Shown here piece by piece: positions 1 to 9,300 of a DNA stretch of 44,454 nucleotides. The notes under the pieces are model-generated. The model was given only the letters and a program-made list of their open reading frames with translations. It had not been told where the DNA came from and did no database searches. Source of the stretch: Mesostigma viride (Eukaryota; Streptophyta; Mesostigmatophyceae; Mesostigmatales; Mesostigmataceae); NCBI GenBank assembly GCA_009746045.1, contig RPFO01001719.1:1-44454 (forward strand), read 5' to 3'. Every line of letters starts with the position of its first letter. The first letter of the stretch is position 1. Made by a program: the position numbers and the translations under genes.

Positions 1-240
1 CGTCCGGTTCCGTTCGGCGCAGTTCCGGTGGAGAACGCCGCAAAAACTGTTTTTTTGTGGGAGGAGCGCGGCGTGGCCTGCTTGCTGGACTCCTCCCGGT
101 ACTGCAACGAGTCTGATTTCATCCGGGACGCTGGCGAGGCGAAGAAGGAGCCCAACTGCGAGTTGGTGTTTGGGAACGTGCAGGGGGTGACCGCCCTGCG
201 GGTGCGGACCACCCAACGGATTTGGGGGGGCAAGAGCTGA
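1..240 (+). CDS. Partial SET-domain-like protein, C-terminal half of the domain (5' end outside window)
   Basis: The frame is open from the first base of the window, so the gene starts upstream. The residues read like the second half of a SET lysine-methyltransferase domain: a SRYCNESDFI segment where SET proteins have the RYxNxSRFINHS core, then PNCEL, then a VRTTQRI strand. In the family, this half holds part of the S-adenosylmethionine and lysine pocket. The frame ends at a TGA right after a G7 run at 224-230. The next expected SET motif (GQELILD, equivalent to GEELTYDYG) is in the next frame from 222, so one base appears gained or lost. In that continuation the usual catalytic Tyr of DYG is not visible (LDRSG). 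Viral SET proteins such as chlorovirus vSET methylate host histones; that role here is inference. Confidence 0.42.
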   Translation, partial: RPVPFGAVPVENAAKTVFLWEERGVACLLDSSRYCNESDFIRDAGEAKKEPNCELVFGNVQGVTALRVRTTQRIWGGKS

Positions 241-905
241 TTCTGGATCGCAGCGGCACGCGATTCTGTGTCAGCACCACCGGCTCCCTTCCCGCTTTGA
301 CGCGCGAGAACCGCGCCTCCTGGGGGCATTCTGGACGTCCGGAGCGCCGCCCTAGCGGCATGACTTGGATGGAGGGCAGCGACAGCGGCAGCGACGGCGA
401 GGAGGAGAAGGGTCTGGCACTCCTCTTGCGGGGGTCTGGCAAGGCCGGGAGCAGCAAGGGGAAGGGGGGTTCTGGCATGGGGAGCGGCAAGGGGAAGGGG
501 GGTTCTGGCATGGGGAGCGGCAAGGGGAAGGGGGGTTCTGGCATGGGGAGCGGCAAGGGGAAGGGGTATTCTGGCAAGGGGAAGGGCGTGATGAGGGTGT
601 GGGATGAGGAGGAGGAGGAGGAGGAGGAGTCCGTGATGGAGGAGGATCCCAAACAGGAGGAGGAGGACCCTAAACAGGAGGAGGAGGAGGAGGAGGAGGA
701 GGAGGAGGAGGAGGAGGATTTGGAGGATGAGGATTGCGACGACCTCAAGGATGAGGACGAGGATGACGACGGCGGCGAGCAGGGCACCGCGTTCCCTGCG
801 ATGTGTGCCATCAGCTGCTCTCCCTTCCTGCTGCGGGCGGCCGAGGATTGCAGTCAGAACGATCAGCCGAGGGTCAAGCGTTCGCGCTCGGAGGGATGCG
901 CCTGA
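222..905 (+). CDS. Acidic and Gly/Lys repeat protein, probable frameshifted tail of the SET-like gene
   Basis: This frame continues the SET-like reading after the G7 run (GQELILD at its start). If it is an independent gene, its first ATG is at 360 (181 aa). The middle carries three copies of an 11-residue unit GSGMGSGKGKG. It is followed by a Glu/Asp-rich stretch of about 60 residues (606-780) and a basic end with VKRSRSEG that could serve as a nuclear localisation signal. The whole tail looks disordered. The antisense frame is an equally long Ser/Pro-rich shadow, a by-product of the GAG and GGC repeats. Without the frame change the two parts would be one protein with an N-terminal SET domain and a basic then acidic tail. 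No known function is assigned to the tail. Confidence 0.5.
   Translation: MGGQELILDRSGTRFCVSTTGSLPALTRENRASWGHSGRPERRPSGMTWMEGSDSGSDGEEEKGLALLLRGSGKAGSSKGKGGSGMGSGKGKGGSGMGSGKGKGGSGMGSGKGKGYSGKGKGVMRVWDEEEEEEEESVMEEDPKQEEEDPKQEEEEEEEEEEEEEDLEDEDCDDLKDEDEDDDGGEQGTAFPAMCAISCSPFLLRAAEDCSQNDQPRVKRSRSEGCA
467..566 (+). repeat. 33-bp tandem repeat, three copies
   Basis: A 33-bp unit containing GGCATGGGGAGCGGCAAGG is repeated three times with almost no change and codes for GSGMGSGKGKG. Near-identity between copies suggests recent expansion by slippage or unequal recombination. Confidence 0.8.
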
Positions 906-1371
906 GGGAATTCCAGGCTGTTCTTGTGTTCGCTGTCCCTGGAGCTCCTGGCCGGCGACGTGGGCCGCCCCAGCATGGCCTCCGCGGCCCTTGTGGCGTG
1001 CTCCTTTTTATTTCCGCAGACGCACCATAGGAATATTGTCCAGGGCCCTTTCATGTACCTAACTTTCAGGGGGCATTTTTTTCGGACTGGCCTTGTATGC
1101 GTGTATTCTTGATGCATGGGGACTCTCCCCTTACTATCATTGACCAGCGGTTCTCATGTCCAGAGCTTGTAATATAAATAGTAGGTAGGACTCGCCTGAA
1201 TGAATAAATGATTTCTGTGATTATGATACATTCATTGAACACACGCGATTCATTGATCATTTAGGAATAATAGATTTAATCAGTAACACGTTCGAGAGCA
1301 TGTGGGCGGCTGGGACAAAACCATCTAGACGCGCACCCCCGCCCCTAAGTCAGGCCGCTCGGACCCTTCCG
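906..1371. other. Intergenic region between convergent genes, AT-rich with inverted repeats
   Basis: No gene is supported in these 466 bases. The part from about 1165 to 1290 is much more AT-rich than its surroundings. It holds a TATA-like string (AATATAAATAG, near 1171) and the string GAATGAAT (1198-1205), which can pair with ATTCATTG at 1230-1237 and again at 1248-1255. As it lies between two genes that point at each other, a role in transcript 3' end formation is more likely than a promoter. Confidence 0.5.
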
Positions 1372-2689
1372 TCACCTCAGCACGCCCGACATGTGCAGCG
1401 CCTGGATGGCGGTGCGGACCGCTGGCACACACGCGCAGGCGTGCAGCGCGGACGCCACCCTGGCCGCATACTGGGCGTCGGTTTCCTCGTCCCGCTGGCG
1501 CCTCAGCGGCTCGAGGGCGGGGCTGCGTATCATGTCCAGCGCCTTGCCCACCTCGTTCTCCATGTGCGTGCAGAAGAGGGCGACCGGGCGCACGGGGGAC
1601 GGGGCGTGGGCGGCAAAGTACACGGTGGCGGGCGGAGGGGGGGTGAGGCAGTAGAGGCCGCGCCCGGCGGCAGGGGGGTCAGCTGGTAGAAGGGGGGGAG
1701 TGGAAGGGGGGGGCTCGTTTTCCTTGTCGGCGGCGCACCGTTTCTTGGCCCCCTTGGCCCCGTCCGGGATGCGCAGGGAGGCCATATGGTCGCGCAGGGC
1801 CCTTAGCTCCTTCTCCTCCTTCTCCAAGGCCACCGCCTGGGCGGCCAGCTCGGCCTTCTTGGCCGCGAGCTCCTCCTCCAGCAGCACCACCTTGACGGCG
1901 GGGGGCAGCGGTGGTGTCTCCCCCGCCTGGGCGGCCTCCGGGTCGTCCAACCAGGGCAGCTTGGACGTGTAGGGGAGGGGGCAGAGGGAGAGCAGCCTGA
2001 GCAGGTTGGTCGCCTCGCAGTACTCGTGCTCGACGCGCGCCCACTCCTTGCTCTTCTTGCGGAGGCACTCCTCCGCCCCTGGCGCCTCCGGGTTCACCCA
2101 GGCCCAGTCGTACTCCTCCTTCCAGGCCTCGCACCTGGCCACGTCCATGCTCAGCTGGACCTTGCGCCGCTCCACCTCGCGCTCGAGCGCCGCCCCCCGC
2201 TCCTCCCCCAGCGGCCGGGCCGACCGCGGCCTGCACCTCCCCCCTGCGCACGATCATCCCCGCCGCGGCCAGGCCCAGCTCGGCGATCAGGTGATTGCAC
2301 ACGGCCGCCCTCTTGTCGACGCCGTCGGCGGGGCAGGGCAGCCGCAGCAGGAAGGGCTTGAGGACGCTCCGGGCCAGGTGGTACCCCCCCTTCTTGTTCT
2401 CCAAGTCCACGGCGGTCCGGCGCCCGTCCGCGGTCGGCGCGGCGACGGCCTCCACCAGCCTCTTGGTGCCCCTGAAGTCCAGCCGCTCGGTGACGGCCAC
2501 GGCCACGTCCCTCGCGTTGTAGAAGACCTCTCCGTCCACCGGGGCGGTGCGGACGTACGGGCGGATGGGCCGCGGGGGCCGGACCAGGTAGTCGTCCAGG
2601 GTGGTCAGCACCACGTCGAACGAGTTCGGGAACGAGCTGCCGCGCCCCCTCTCCGGGCGCTGCCACCCCTCCGCCACGTGGCTGCCCAT
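1372..2689 (-). CDS. BRO/MSV199-like DNA-binding protein with coiled-coil tail, frameshifted
   Basis: Two overlapping minus-strand frames read as one gene. The N-terminal part starts at the ATG at 2689 and runs to about 2215. Its segments EVFYNARDVAVAVTE and GYHLARSVLKPFLL resemble the MSV199/BRO-N fold, where a YVNASDL-like start is followed by a helix that ends in an L-x-x-x-FK-x-L-L segment. The second frame (coding 2215 to 1372) begins with a charged helix (GEERGAALEREVERRKVQ). It continues as a coiled coil rich in Glu, Lys and Ala, followed by a Pro-rich linker and a C-terminal helical end. The switch between frames is near 2205-2225, in GC-rich sequence with short C and G runs. BRO-like proteins of large DNA viruses bind DNA and often occur in many copies; the exact role is unknown. 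Family assignment is tentative. Confidence 0.45.
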
Positions 2690-2700
2690 GGGCGGGGGAG

Positions 2701-2860
2701 GGTGGACGGACGGGGCCTCGGGCAGACGGCGCAGGGGGGCGGACGGGGGCTCGGGCAGACGGGGGGTCGACAGTCGGCGCAGGTTGGACGGACGGGGCCT
2801 CGGGCAGTCGGCAGTAGGCGCAGGTTGGACGGACGGGGCCACGGGCAGTTGGCGTGTAGT
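2701..2860. repeat. Imperfect repeats of a GGACGGACGGGGCCTCGGGCAG-like unit upstream of the BRO-like gene
   Basis: At least three related blocks share GACGGACGGGGCC followed by CGGGCAG, separated by GCGCAGG-type linkers. They lie just upstream of the ATG at 2689 on the minus strand. Read in the BRO frame they give Pro-rich peptides (PSVHPPPP-like), so the repeat could be leader or coding sequence if the protein starts further upstream. Confidence 0.6.
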
Positions 2861-3295
2861 CGACGGACGGAGGAAAACGGGCAATGTCCGAGGACGCGAC
2901 GGCCTGGACTCGCAGGCCCTCGGGGGTTGTACGAAAATTTGCGCTTTTTTACGGCGACGATCGGATTCTCCGCGCTTTTCGCAGAGTGGCGGCAAGGCCG
3001 TACGGTTTCTGGCGCTTTCGTGAGCTCTCCGGCGTTGCCGTACTAATTCGGGTACTTCCGCGCTCTCCCAGGCAGTACCGCGAAGATTCAGCGAATTCCG
3101 TACGATCTGATGTCCGGTGCCGATTGGGGGTCCGTACGACTGGACTCTGAACATGTGTCAGAAGATTCCCGCGGATCTCCCCGCCGTCCCTCTTTCCCCG
3201 GGATCCCCTCGTCCGGCCACAAATCTGTGCGGCGTACCGATTCGCCAGCGTCAGTCCAGGGCCGGAAGGTACTTTTCTCGTACAGCCGTACGTAC

Positions 3296-3441
3296 GGATT
3301 TTTGGGGGGAGATTGCAGCAATCCCGGGGGGCGTACCCAACAACTTCTCTACTAGGTTGCTACCTAGTACTGTTCTTTTTTACATCAGTCATAAAAAAAA
3401 AAGGAGAGGAGAGGATAGCCGCAATCTCCCCCCGAAATCCC
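3296..3441. repeat. Long inverted repeat with nested hairpin
   Basis: The left arm (about 3296-3318) contains GGGGGGAGATTGC and the right arm (about 3419-3441) contains GCAATCTCCCCCC. The complementarity reaches about 22 bases with a few mismatches. Between the arms lies a perfect 8-bp stem with a 4-base loop: TACTAGGT (3350-3357), loop TGCT, ACCTAGTA (3362-3369). A T6 run follows that hairpin. The layout could extrude as a cruciform or end transcripts. Confidence 0.65.
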
Positions 3442-3696
3442 GTCCACCCAGCCGGCTCTCGGGTCGTAGAATTCGTACCGAGGCCCCGCGGGACTAAAGG
3501 CGCAGAGAGTACGACGCGTACGATTTCTGCCCGGCCCGTTCCCTGCCTTGCCCGGACGATGGCCGGACGGCACGGCCACGGGAATCAGCCCTCCAGCGCG
3601 CGCTGCCCCGCTTCCGCGCCTGCGCACGACGCCTCCATGACCGAATTCAATGAAATTACAAGTCGTGCGCAGAGGCAGCGAGGCGGGATTTTTGGC

Positions 3697-3785
3697 AGAC
3701 GAATTAGAAGCTCGGGAAAATTAGGGAGACGAATTAGAGGCTCGGGAAAATTAGGGAGACAAATTAGAGGCTCGGGAAAATTAGG
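3697..3785. repeat. 30-bp tandem repeat, three copies
   Basis: Three head-to-tail units of 30 bases (3697-3726, 3727-3756, 3757-3785) share AATTAGAGGCTCGGGAAAAT, with one or two changes each. They are AT-richer than the surroundings and do not keep a convincing reading frame. Confidence 0.85.
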
Positions 3786-3861
3786 ATGCTAGCCGCGGGA
3801 TGCCTAGCCGCGTGGGAAATTGACGAGGGAATTTAGGGTCGTTCGTTGGCTACGAAATTGG

Positions 3862-4400
3862 CAGGTGAGTAATTGGCCCGCTAGTTTCCAGGCGCAACGA
3901 ATATCGCTCGCCATTCCCCGTCGACACGCGCCCCCTCCGTCTCCTCACGCAACTCTCGACGCGTTGCTCGCGTTTTGCGCGTTCTTTCTCGTCTCCTCGT
4001 GGCTGCAGGGTTGCCGCGAATCCGTCGTCTTCCCCCAGTGGTCTCCCGCTCCAGGTGAGCCCCTCGCGTTCTCGTCGCGATTTCGCACTCGCCCGCGAGC
4101 TCCTCCCGATTTCCCCGTCTGACGGCACCCTTTCCAGCCCCTGCTCGGCCGTTCGTGGACAGGAGCGCGCCACGTCGTTTCTCCGGCGCACGCGTCATCC
4201 GGCGTGGATCTGCCGTCGTTCCAGGTGAGTGGCGCGTCCGTTTGCCGGGATCGTACGGCACTTGCGGGGAACTCGCGGCCAAAATCCCTCGCTCTCCCGT
4301 CCTCCTCCCCGTCCGCGTCCTCCCCTTTCTGTCGTGGGCAGTCCGTGTCCCCCCTTTCTCCAGTGGCCGCGTCCGCGGACGTTTAGTCGCTTCCGTAGCC
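3862..4400 (+). promoter_or_regulatory. Array of three splice-site-like exon/intron units in the 5' leader of the KilA-N-RING gene
   Basis: CAG|GTGAG donor consensus occurs three times: junctions at 3864/3865, 4054/4055 and 4224/4225. After each, a pyrimidine-rich tract ends in an acceptor: GGCTGCAG ending at 4008, CCCTTTCCAG ending at 4137 and CTTTCTCCAG ending at 4363. Taken together they suggest introns of about 144, 83 and 139 bases between short leader exons, the last exon leading to the ATG at 4401. This is seen in the sequence only; no transcript data are available. It may be a captured host leader. Confidence 0.4.
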
Positions 4401-5297
4401 ATGATGATGACCGACTTCTTCTGGTTCCTGGGGCCGCACGCCCAGGACAATGATCTGCGCGTGTGGATGGTGAGAGAGGAAGCGCATCCCCTCTTCCGCA
4501 AGGGCGCCTCCCTCGTCACGCTGCTGCTGGACCACAGAGGTCCGCCCCAGTACTTCCACATGCAGTCCCTCGCGCTGGCCGTGGCCAGGCCCTCCGGCGC
4601 CCCCTCGTACAGGCGCTGGCTCACGTGCGACGAGGGCTCGGAGGCCATCGAGCGGGTGGCCGAGGAGATAAACCCGCCCCGCAGCCAGTGCAGCGAGGAG
4701 GGCGAGTGCGAGGCCGACCGCCTGCCCGCCGTGATAAACCTCATGCGCGAGGGGCCCTGCATGGGCGTGTGGCTGCACCCCGACCTGTTCGCCCCCTTCG
4801 TCACCTGGCTGAGGGCCGAGCCCCCCTCCGCGCCGCTGGAGAGGAGGCCGGCGCTGCCTGCCGCACGGGTGGTGGACGGGCGCGCGCGCGCGGCCGAGAG
4901 TGCCGAGGTGCGCAGGTTCGTCGCCGCCGTGCTGGGGGACAAGGCCGACGGCGAGTGGTGCAAGGAGCGGGCGCGCATGCACGACCCGCACGCCCTGCCA
5001 GGGGGGCAGCTCTTCGAGGAGGCCGCGGACGCCCTCTCAGCCCTCCTGCGCGCTGCGGGGAAGGGCTGCAACGGGGCTCTGGTCGCGTGTGGGAAGTGCG
5101 CGAGGGCCACGGACATGCTGCTCGACCCCGCGGGGCACGAGCACGAGCACGGCGTGTGCGTGGACTGCGCCGTCGCCGCCGTGGAGGAGGCCAGGCGCGT
5201 GGGGATAGAGGGGGGGGTCAAGTGCCCCCTGTGCCGCCCGGCGATGGCCGGTGCCGAAGCCCCCCCTTCTTCGTGTACAGCCCGCGAAAGTCCGTGA
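4401..5297 (+). CDS. KilA-N plus RING protein, p28/N1R-like probable E3 ubiquitin ligase
   Basis: The chosen start is the first of three ATG codons at 4401 (298 aa). Residues about 40-140 fit a KilA-N DNA-binding domain: the YFHMQSLALA segment matches the domain's YINATKLC start, followed by YRRWL and the diagnostic GVWLHPDLFAPFVTWL (residues 122-137). Near the C-terminus a RING-type zinc site is visible: CGKC, a His-rich turn, CVDC and CPLC in the right order and spacing. KilA-N followed by a C-terminal RING is the architecture of poxvirus p28-like ubiquitin ligases, which act in the cytoplasm near viral factories. The frame is open upstream to 4155, but that part is low-complexity and lies in the leader with splice-like signals. 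The substrate is unknown. Confidence 0.72.
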   Translation: MMMTDFFWFLGPHAQDNDLRVWMVREEAHPLFRKGASLVTLLLDHRGPPQYFHMQSLALAVARPSGAPSYRRWLTCDEGSEAIERVAEEINPPRSQCSEEGECEADRLPAVINLMREGPCMGVWLHPDLFAPFVTWLRAEPPSAPLERRPALPAARVVDGRARAAESAEVRRFVAAVLGDKADGEWCKERARMHDPHALPGGQLFEEAADALSALLRAAGKGCNGALVACGKCARATDMLLDPAGHEHEHGVCVDCAVAAVEEARRVGIEGGVKCPLCRPAMAGAEAPPSSCTARESP

Positions 5298-5352
5298 CGG
5301 CGGCCGCCTCCATGGCCCTGTAAAATGAATGATCGAATAATAAAAATCCGGC
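5298..5352. terminator. AT-rich gap between convergent genes
   Basis: The string AATGAATGATCGAATAATAAAAATC lies between the KilA-N-RING stop and the end of the next minus-strand gene. It holds an AATAAAA motif (split here for length: AATAAT then AAAAATC) that could serve as a polyadenylation signal for the plus-strand gene. No strong hairpin is seen. Confidence 0.35.
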
Positions 5353-6346
5353 TCACCCATCCACATCGTACCAATCCAAAGATGGAAACACGTCGTAGGG
5401 GAACGAGTCGAAGCGCGGGTAGGGCACGCGGTATTGCCTGTTGCTTTTTGTGTACAGTTCGCTTGTTCCTTGTGCAAGGGAGACTTTTCTCGTCTTCGTG
5501 CCCTCCCCGCTTTGTGGTTGATGCACAGTCAATCGTTCGCCATTCACCCGTTGCCATAGTTCCTTGTCGGCAAATGCCACCGTCCTCAATTGAATGAACT
5601 CGGTGTCGGTGATTCCGTCTGCCTTCGCTTTTTTTAGCATCGCGTCCGACCACCCCATCCTCTTATTAGCAGCTGCCAGGTGCTCCTTGATCGCCGTTAT
5701 CTGAACATGGCCATTTTTATTGATGGGCAGTGTCGTCTTTTGCCCCCTCGTGACCACCGCTCCTTTGGGGCGGTTCGCGTTCATCCACGACTCCACCGCC
5801 TCGTGATATACATCGGCCGGGAGGTCAAGCGGTGCCTTGGGCAGCCCCTCTCTTTTGAACAGATCATCTGCCTGTGTCCATGTCATAGGAGTTGATACAC
5901 GAAGAGTGGGTGGGTTTTCTGTGATCTCATATGACACCCATCCCGCTGGTCTTCCCCGCGCCCGCTCCTCCCGCCTCTTCTGTTCCGCCTGTCTCGCCTT
6001 CTCCTCTTCCGCCTGTCTCGCCTTCTCCTCTTCCGCCTGTCTCTCCTTCTCTGCTGCCTTTCTTTCCTTCTCTGCTATCGCCTGCCTCGCCTTCTCTGCC
6101 GCCTGCCTCGCCTTCTCTGCCCTCTCTGCCGCCTCGAACCTTTGCACCCTCTCTGTTTCCTCCCTTGCCCGCGTCTCCGCCTTCTGTTTATCCTTTGCCT
6201 TCCGGTCCTTCATAATTTGATTGAATCGCCCCACACTTTCCTGCACTCCCATAATCGTTGTCGAAGCCCCTGCCGGTTTCTGTCCCGTTTCCGCCTCAAT
6301 GCCCGAATTCGGCATCGCGAGTAGAGCGGTATCATCGTGCTCAACG
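5353..6346 (-). CDS. C-terminal part of a very large coiled-coil protein, separated by a frame change in a C10 tract
   Basis: This frame (open from before its first Met at 6315) continues the 1120-residue gene upstream. It starts with a linker, then about 80 residues of Ala/Glu/Lys/Arg coiled coil built from AEKARQA and AEEEKARQA repeats. A globular C-terminal domain of about 200 residues follows (GWVSYEITENPP to the end DWYDVDG) with Trp- and Tyr-rich segments. I do not recognise the domain. The frame change lies at the C10 run 6347-6356 (G10 on the coding strand), so the two parts are probably one protein of about 1,430 residues. A large size and helical repeats would suit a virion or scaffold component, which is inference. 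Confidence 0.6.
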
Positions 6347-6356
6347 CCCCCCCCCC
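6347..6356. other. C10 homopolymer at the frame break of the giant gene
   Basis: Ten consecutive C residues on the plus strand (G10 in the mRNA sense) sit exactly where the reading frame must change by one base. Such a run is prone both to sequencing error and to polymerase slippage. Confidence 0.85.
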
Positions 6357-9300
6357 TTGCATTTGCGCCTTTTGCTCCCTCAACATCCTTAACTCTTCTA
6401 GTAGGGGGGTACCCTTCGCCGCCCTTGTACCCGTATGCGCCCTCAAGCTCATGAGTTCATCGAGCAGGGGGGTGACCTTGCCCGTCTTCCCTCTGATGCC
6501 CCCGGTAGACCCCCTCCTGTCGCCCTCCTCGACCCTGGCCGATGCCCCCCCGCTGCTCCATCGTCTCTCCTCCATCGGCTCTCGAGGCGTGGGGCCCAAT
6601 TTATTAAAGTCTATTAAATTTTGTTGCAGTCTCGCCGCGGTCTCTATCAGGTCCCAGTTCGCTGCACTAAACCTCCAGGGTCCTTCCGACTGATCCACGC
6701 TTCGAGCTAAGGCTTCCACCTCCCCGGGTTCACGTAACTCAAATACCGGGTTCACCTGACTTGGCATGAAAGAGTCGGGGTATAGCCGTTCCGGCGTGAA
6801 GTCGCCCCGGTCATATATGATATCCTCGGGAGGGAATATCCCCTGTCTCGCATTACGTTTTCGTCTCTCATCACGTGTTCGTTCCCGCCTCTTTGTATTT
6901 AAGGACCTGTGACCGATTGTCGGAGGTTTTAGGGGTGCCGCTAAAGACGCCCCTCCCGCCTTCCTCTTAGATCCGCCCATACCGACACCAACGGGAAGAA
7001 TCGCCGGGAAGAACATAGAATCGGATCGCCTCCCAATGATGGGCTGTGCGCGAATGGGGGTTGCGCTGTCCACGAGAGCCTGCACCTCCGCGTCCCCCGC
7101 ACCGCCACCGCCACCGCCGCCTGCCTCCACGTCCGCGCCCCCCTCCTCGTCGCTATCCGCCTCCTCCTCCCCCGCCTCTGTGCGGTCAACTGGCCCCCCG
7201 TACTGTGCCGCTCGTTTTCTGATATGGCGCATTTCCGCTTCCACCTGTACGCTGTCCAGACGTTCATCCAATACTTCGGCCATAGCCTTCGCACCCTCGA
7301 TATAAGAAGGGCTCAGCTCGGGTGGCGGGGATTGGATGATCGCCTTTATCCTTTTTAATGCGTCAGTGGCCAAATTCATGTATGTGAGAAGGTTGCCGTC
7401 ATCCATTTTGTCCATTTTCGGCTCAACAGCGTTGACAAAACTGGCCCAACCTACCGGGTCAATTCTATGTAACGCATTCTCGTATTCTTCTGACGCTTTT
7501 TCAGCGAGCTTATCATCAAACTCCCTCTTAAGCAAGCTAAATGCCGCGTTCTTTGCTGTTTCCAAGTCGGCGGGGGTCTTAGCGTTTTGAAACAACGCTT
7601 CCAGTTCGGCCACGGCGGCGTCCCCCCCCGCATTTTCGGCTTCCAGTTGTGCCAAGACGTTGTCGACAGGCAGTGCCCCCTTCGCCCCCGACCCCTCTCG
7701 CCTAGAAAGCTCGGACTTTACTTGTGCGAGAAGCTCCTCCCCCCTTTTTCTAACATTCTCGTCCTTGATTAGCCCATGCTTGGACGGTTGCCAATCGCCA
7801 AGTGCGGATTCCAGGCGCGATGCCAGCTCTTCACGCCCCCCGCCGTATGCTGGCAATTCAATGACACGGGTTAGCCACCCATTTTTGTCGGTGTTATAAA
7901 GTCTATCGAGTTCATCTCGGATGGCATTCGATGCCAGATCTGTAAATTCTTTCGCTTTTGCTTGCACCGCCTCCTCCTCCTTCATTTCTTTCGGAAGTGC
8001 GTCCCATGTTCGTTGTAAATGTTGTACCGCCCATAAGAGATCTATGCTATCTTTGCCTTTAATTGTCTTCAAAGATTTGTCGAGAAAACTAATTCTTTCT
8101 TGCCTCGATTTACTTAACTTGTCAACCTGCTTTAAAAAGTAGAGACGTTCTCCGAGTTCTTCAATCACCCCATTTGCGGGTTCTCTGTGATAAAGCCTTT
8201 GTGCCTTGTTAAACCTTTTCTGGACCTCTTGCAGGTTCAGCCCCTCGACGCCCTCTAGAAGTCCTTTCAGTTCCTTGTCTTCCTCTGCGCCCTGCTTCAA
8301 CACGGTGTCTATCTTGTTGATATACCTCTTTATCTCACCTGTCAATGCCTTAGCGCTTTCGGCCGCGGCTTTATCAACAGCATTGCTGGCACGCGAGGCG
8401 CCCTCTAGGATTGTTGTCAGTTTTTTTAACATTCGTTCTCCTTCTGTGTCTGATATCACTTGCCTATCGAGGATTTTTGCGTCTACCTCCCTTATCTGCT
8501 CCTTCGCTGCCTTATCCAGTTCCTCTACACTGTGTTGTTCTTTAGCACGCGCCATATCATTGAACCTAAACCATGCCCTGTGCAGTTCCTCTAGCTCTTG
8601 ATATGTGCGTTTGTCCTTTTGGTGTTTTTCGATTCTGTTTTTCAAATATTTATGCTTGTCCCACATTTCTTCGACGGTGTACTTTGACCAGGCAGCGTTC
8701 ACTGACGTTTTCGCCTCCTCAATATCCGCTTTCAGTTCTAGCAAGTCCTTTCTTTCTGTAAACCCTTCTATCATTTTGCTGGTTGTTGTATCGGGTTTAC
8801 CGCCTGGTGCATGCGCCAGGAGATACTCAATTTGAATCTGTACTCCTTCCGGAGTGGCAAGATTCGAATATACATACCTGTGTGCCGTATCTCTCATTGT
8901 TGTAAATGTTTTAACACTAACAGGAGCAGGGGGGGGGGCACCAGCAGCATCAGCCTCAGGGACAGCAGGGGGGGGAGCAGGGGGGGGGGCACCAGCAGTA
9001 GCAGCCTCAGGGACGGCAGGGGGAGGGGCACCAGCAGCAGCATCATCATCACGCCCGGGCTCATCGGCACGACGACCGCCATCGGGGGCAGCAGCAGTTG
9101 CAGCATCATCATCACGCCCGGCCGGCTCATCGGCACGACGACCATCAGCACGCCCGGGCTCATCGCCACTACCACCATCAGCATCATCATCACGCCCGGC
9201 CGGCTCATCGGCACGACGACCATCAGCACGCCCGGGCTCATCGCCACTACCACCATCAGCATCATCATCAGGGCCGACAGCAAGGTCATCCCTCTCTTCA

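Larger units (their letters stand above)
2861..4400. other. Large non-coding block between divergent genes, rich in repeats and signals
   Basis: I see no gene in these 1.5 kb. It holds, in order: a stretch enriched in GTACG (about 3000-3520), a long inverted repeat with a nested hairpin (3296-3441), three 30-bp tandem repeats (3697-3785), and three exon/intron-like units (3862-4400) before the KilA-N-RING start. The flanking genes point away from it, so it must hold both promoters. Such a dense group of palindromes and repeats could also serve replication or packaging (inference). Confidence 0.55.

Noticed and set aside
119-811. Ser/Pro-rich 230-residue ORF on the minus strand
   Set aside because: It is the antisense of the GGC and GAG repeats; polySer and PFPLPLPMPE repeats come from the plus-strand repeat gene.
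1679-2200. Continuation of the BRO-like frame to 1679
   Set aside because: After about 2215 this frame is Gly/Arg/Ala-rich shadow sequence, while the other frame gives a natural coiled coil.
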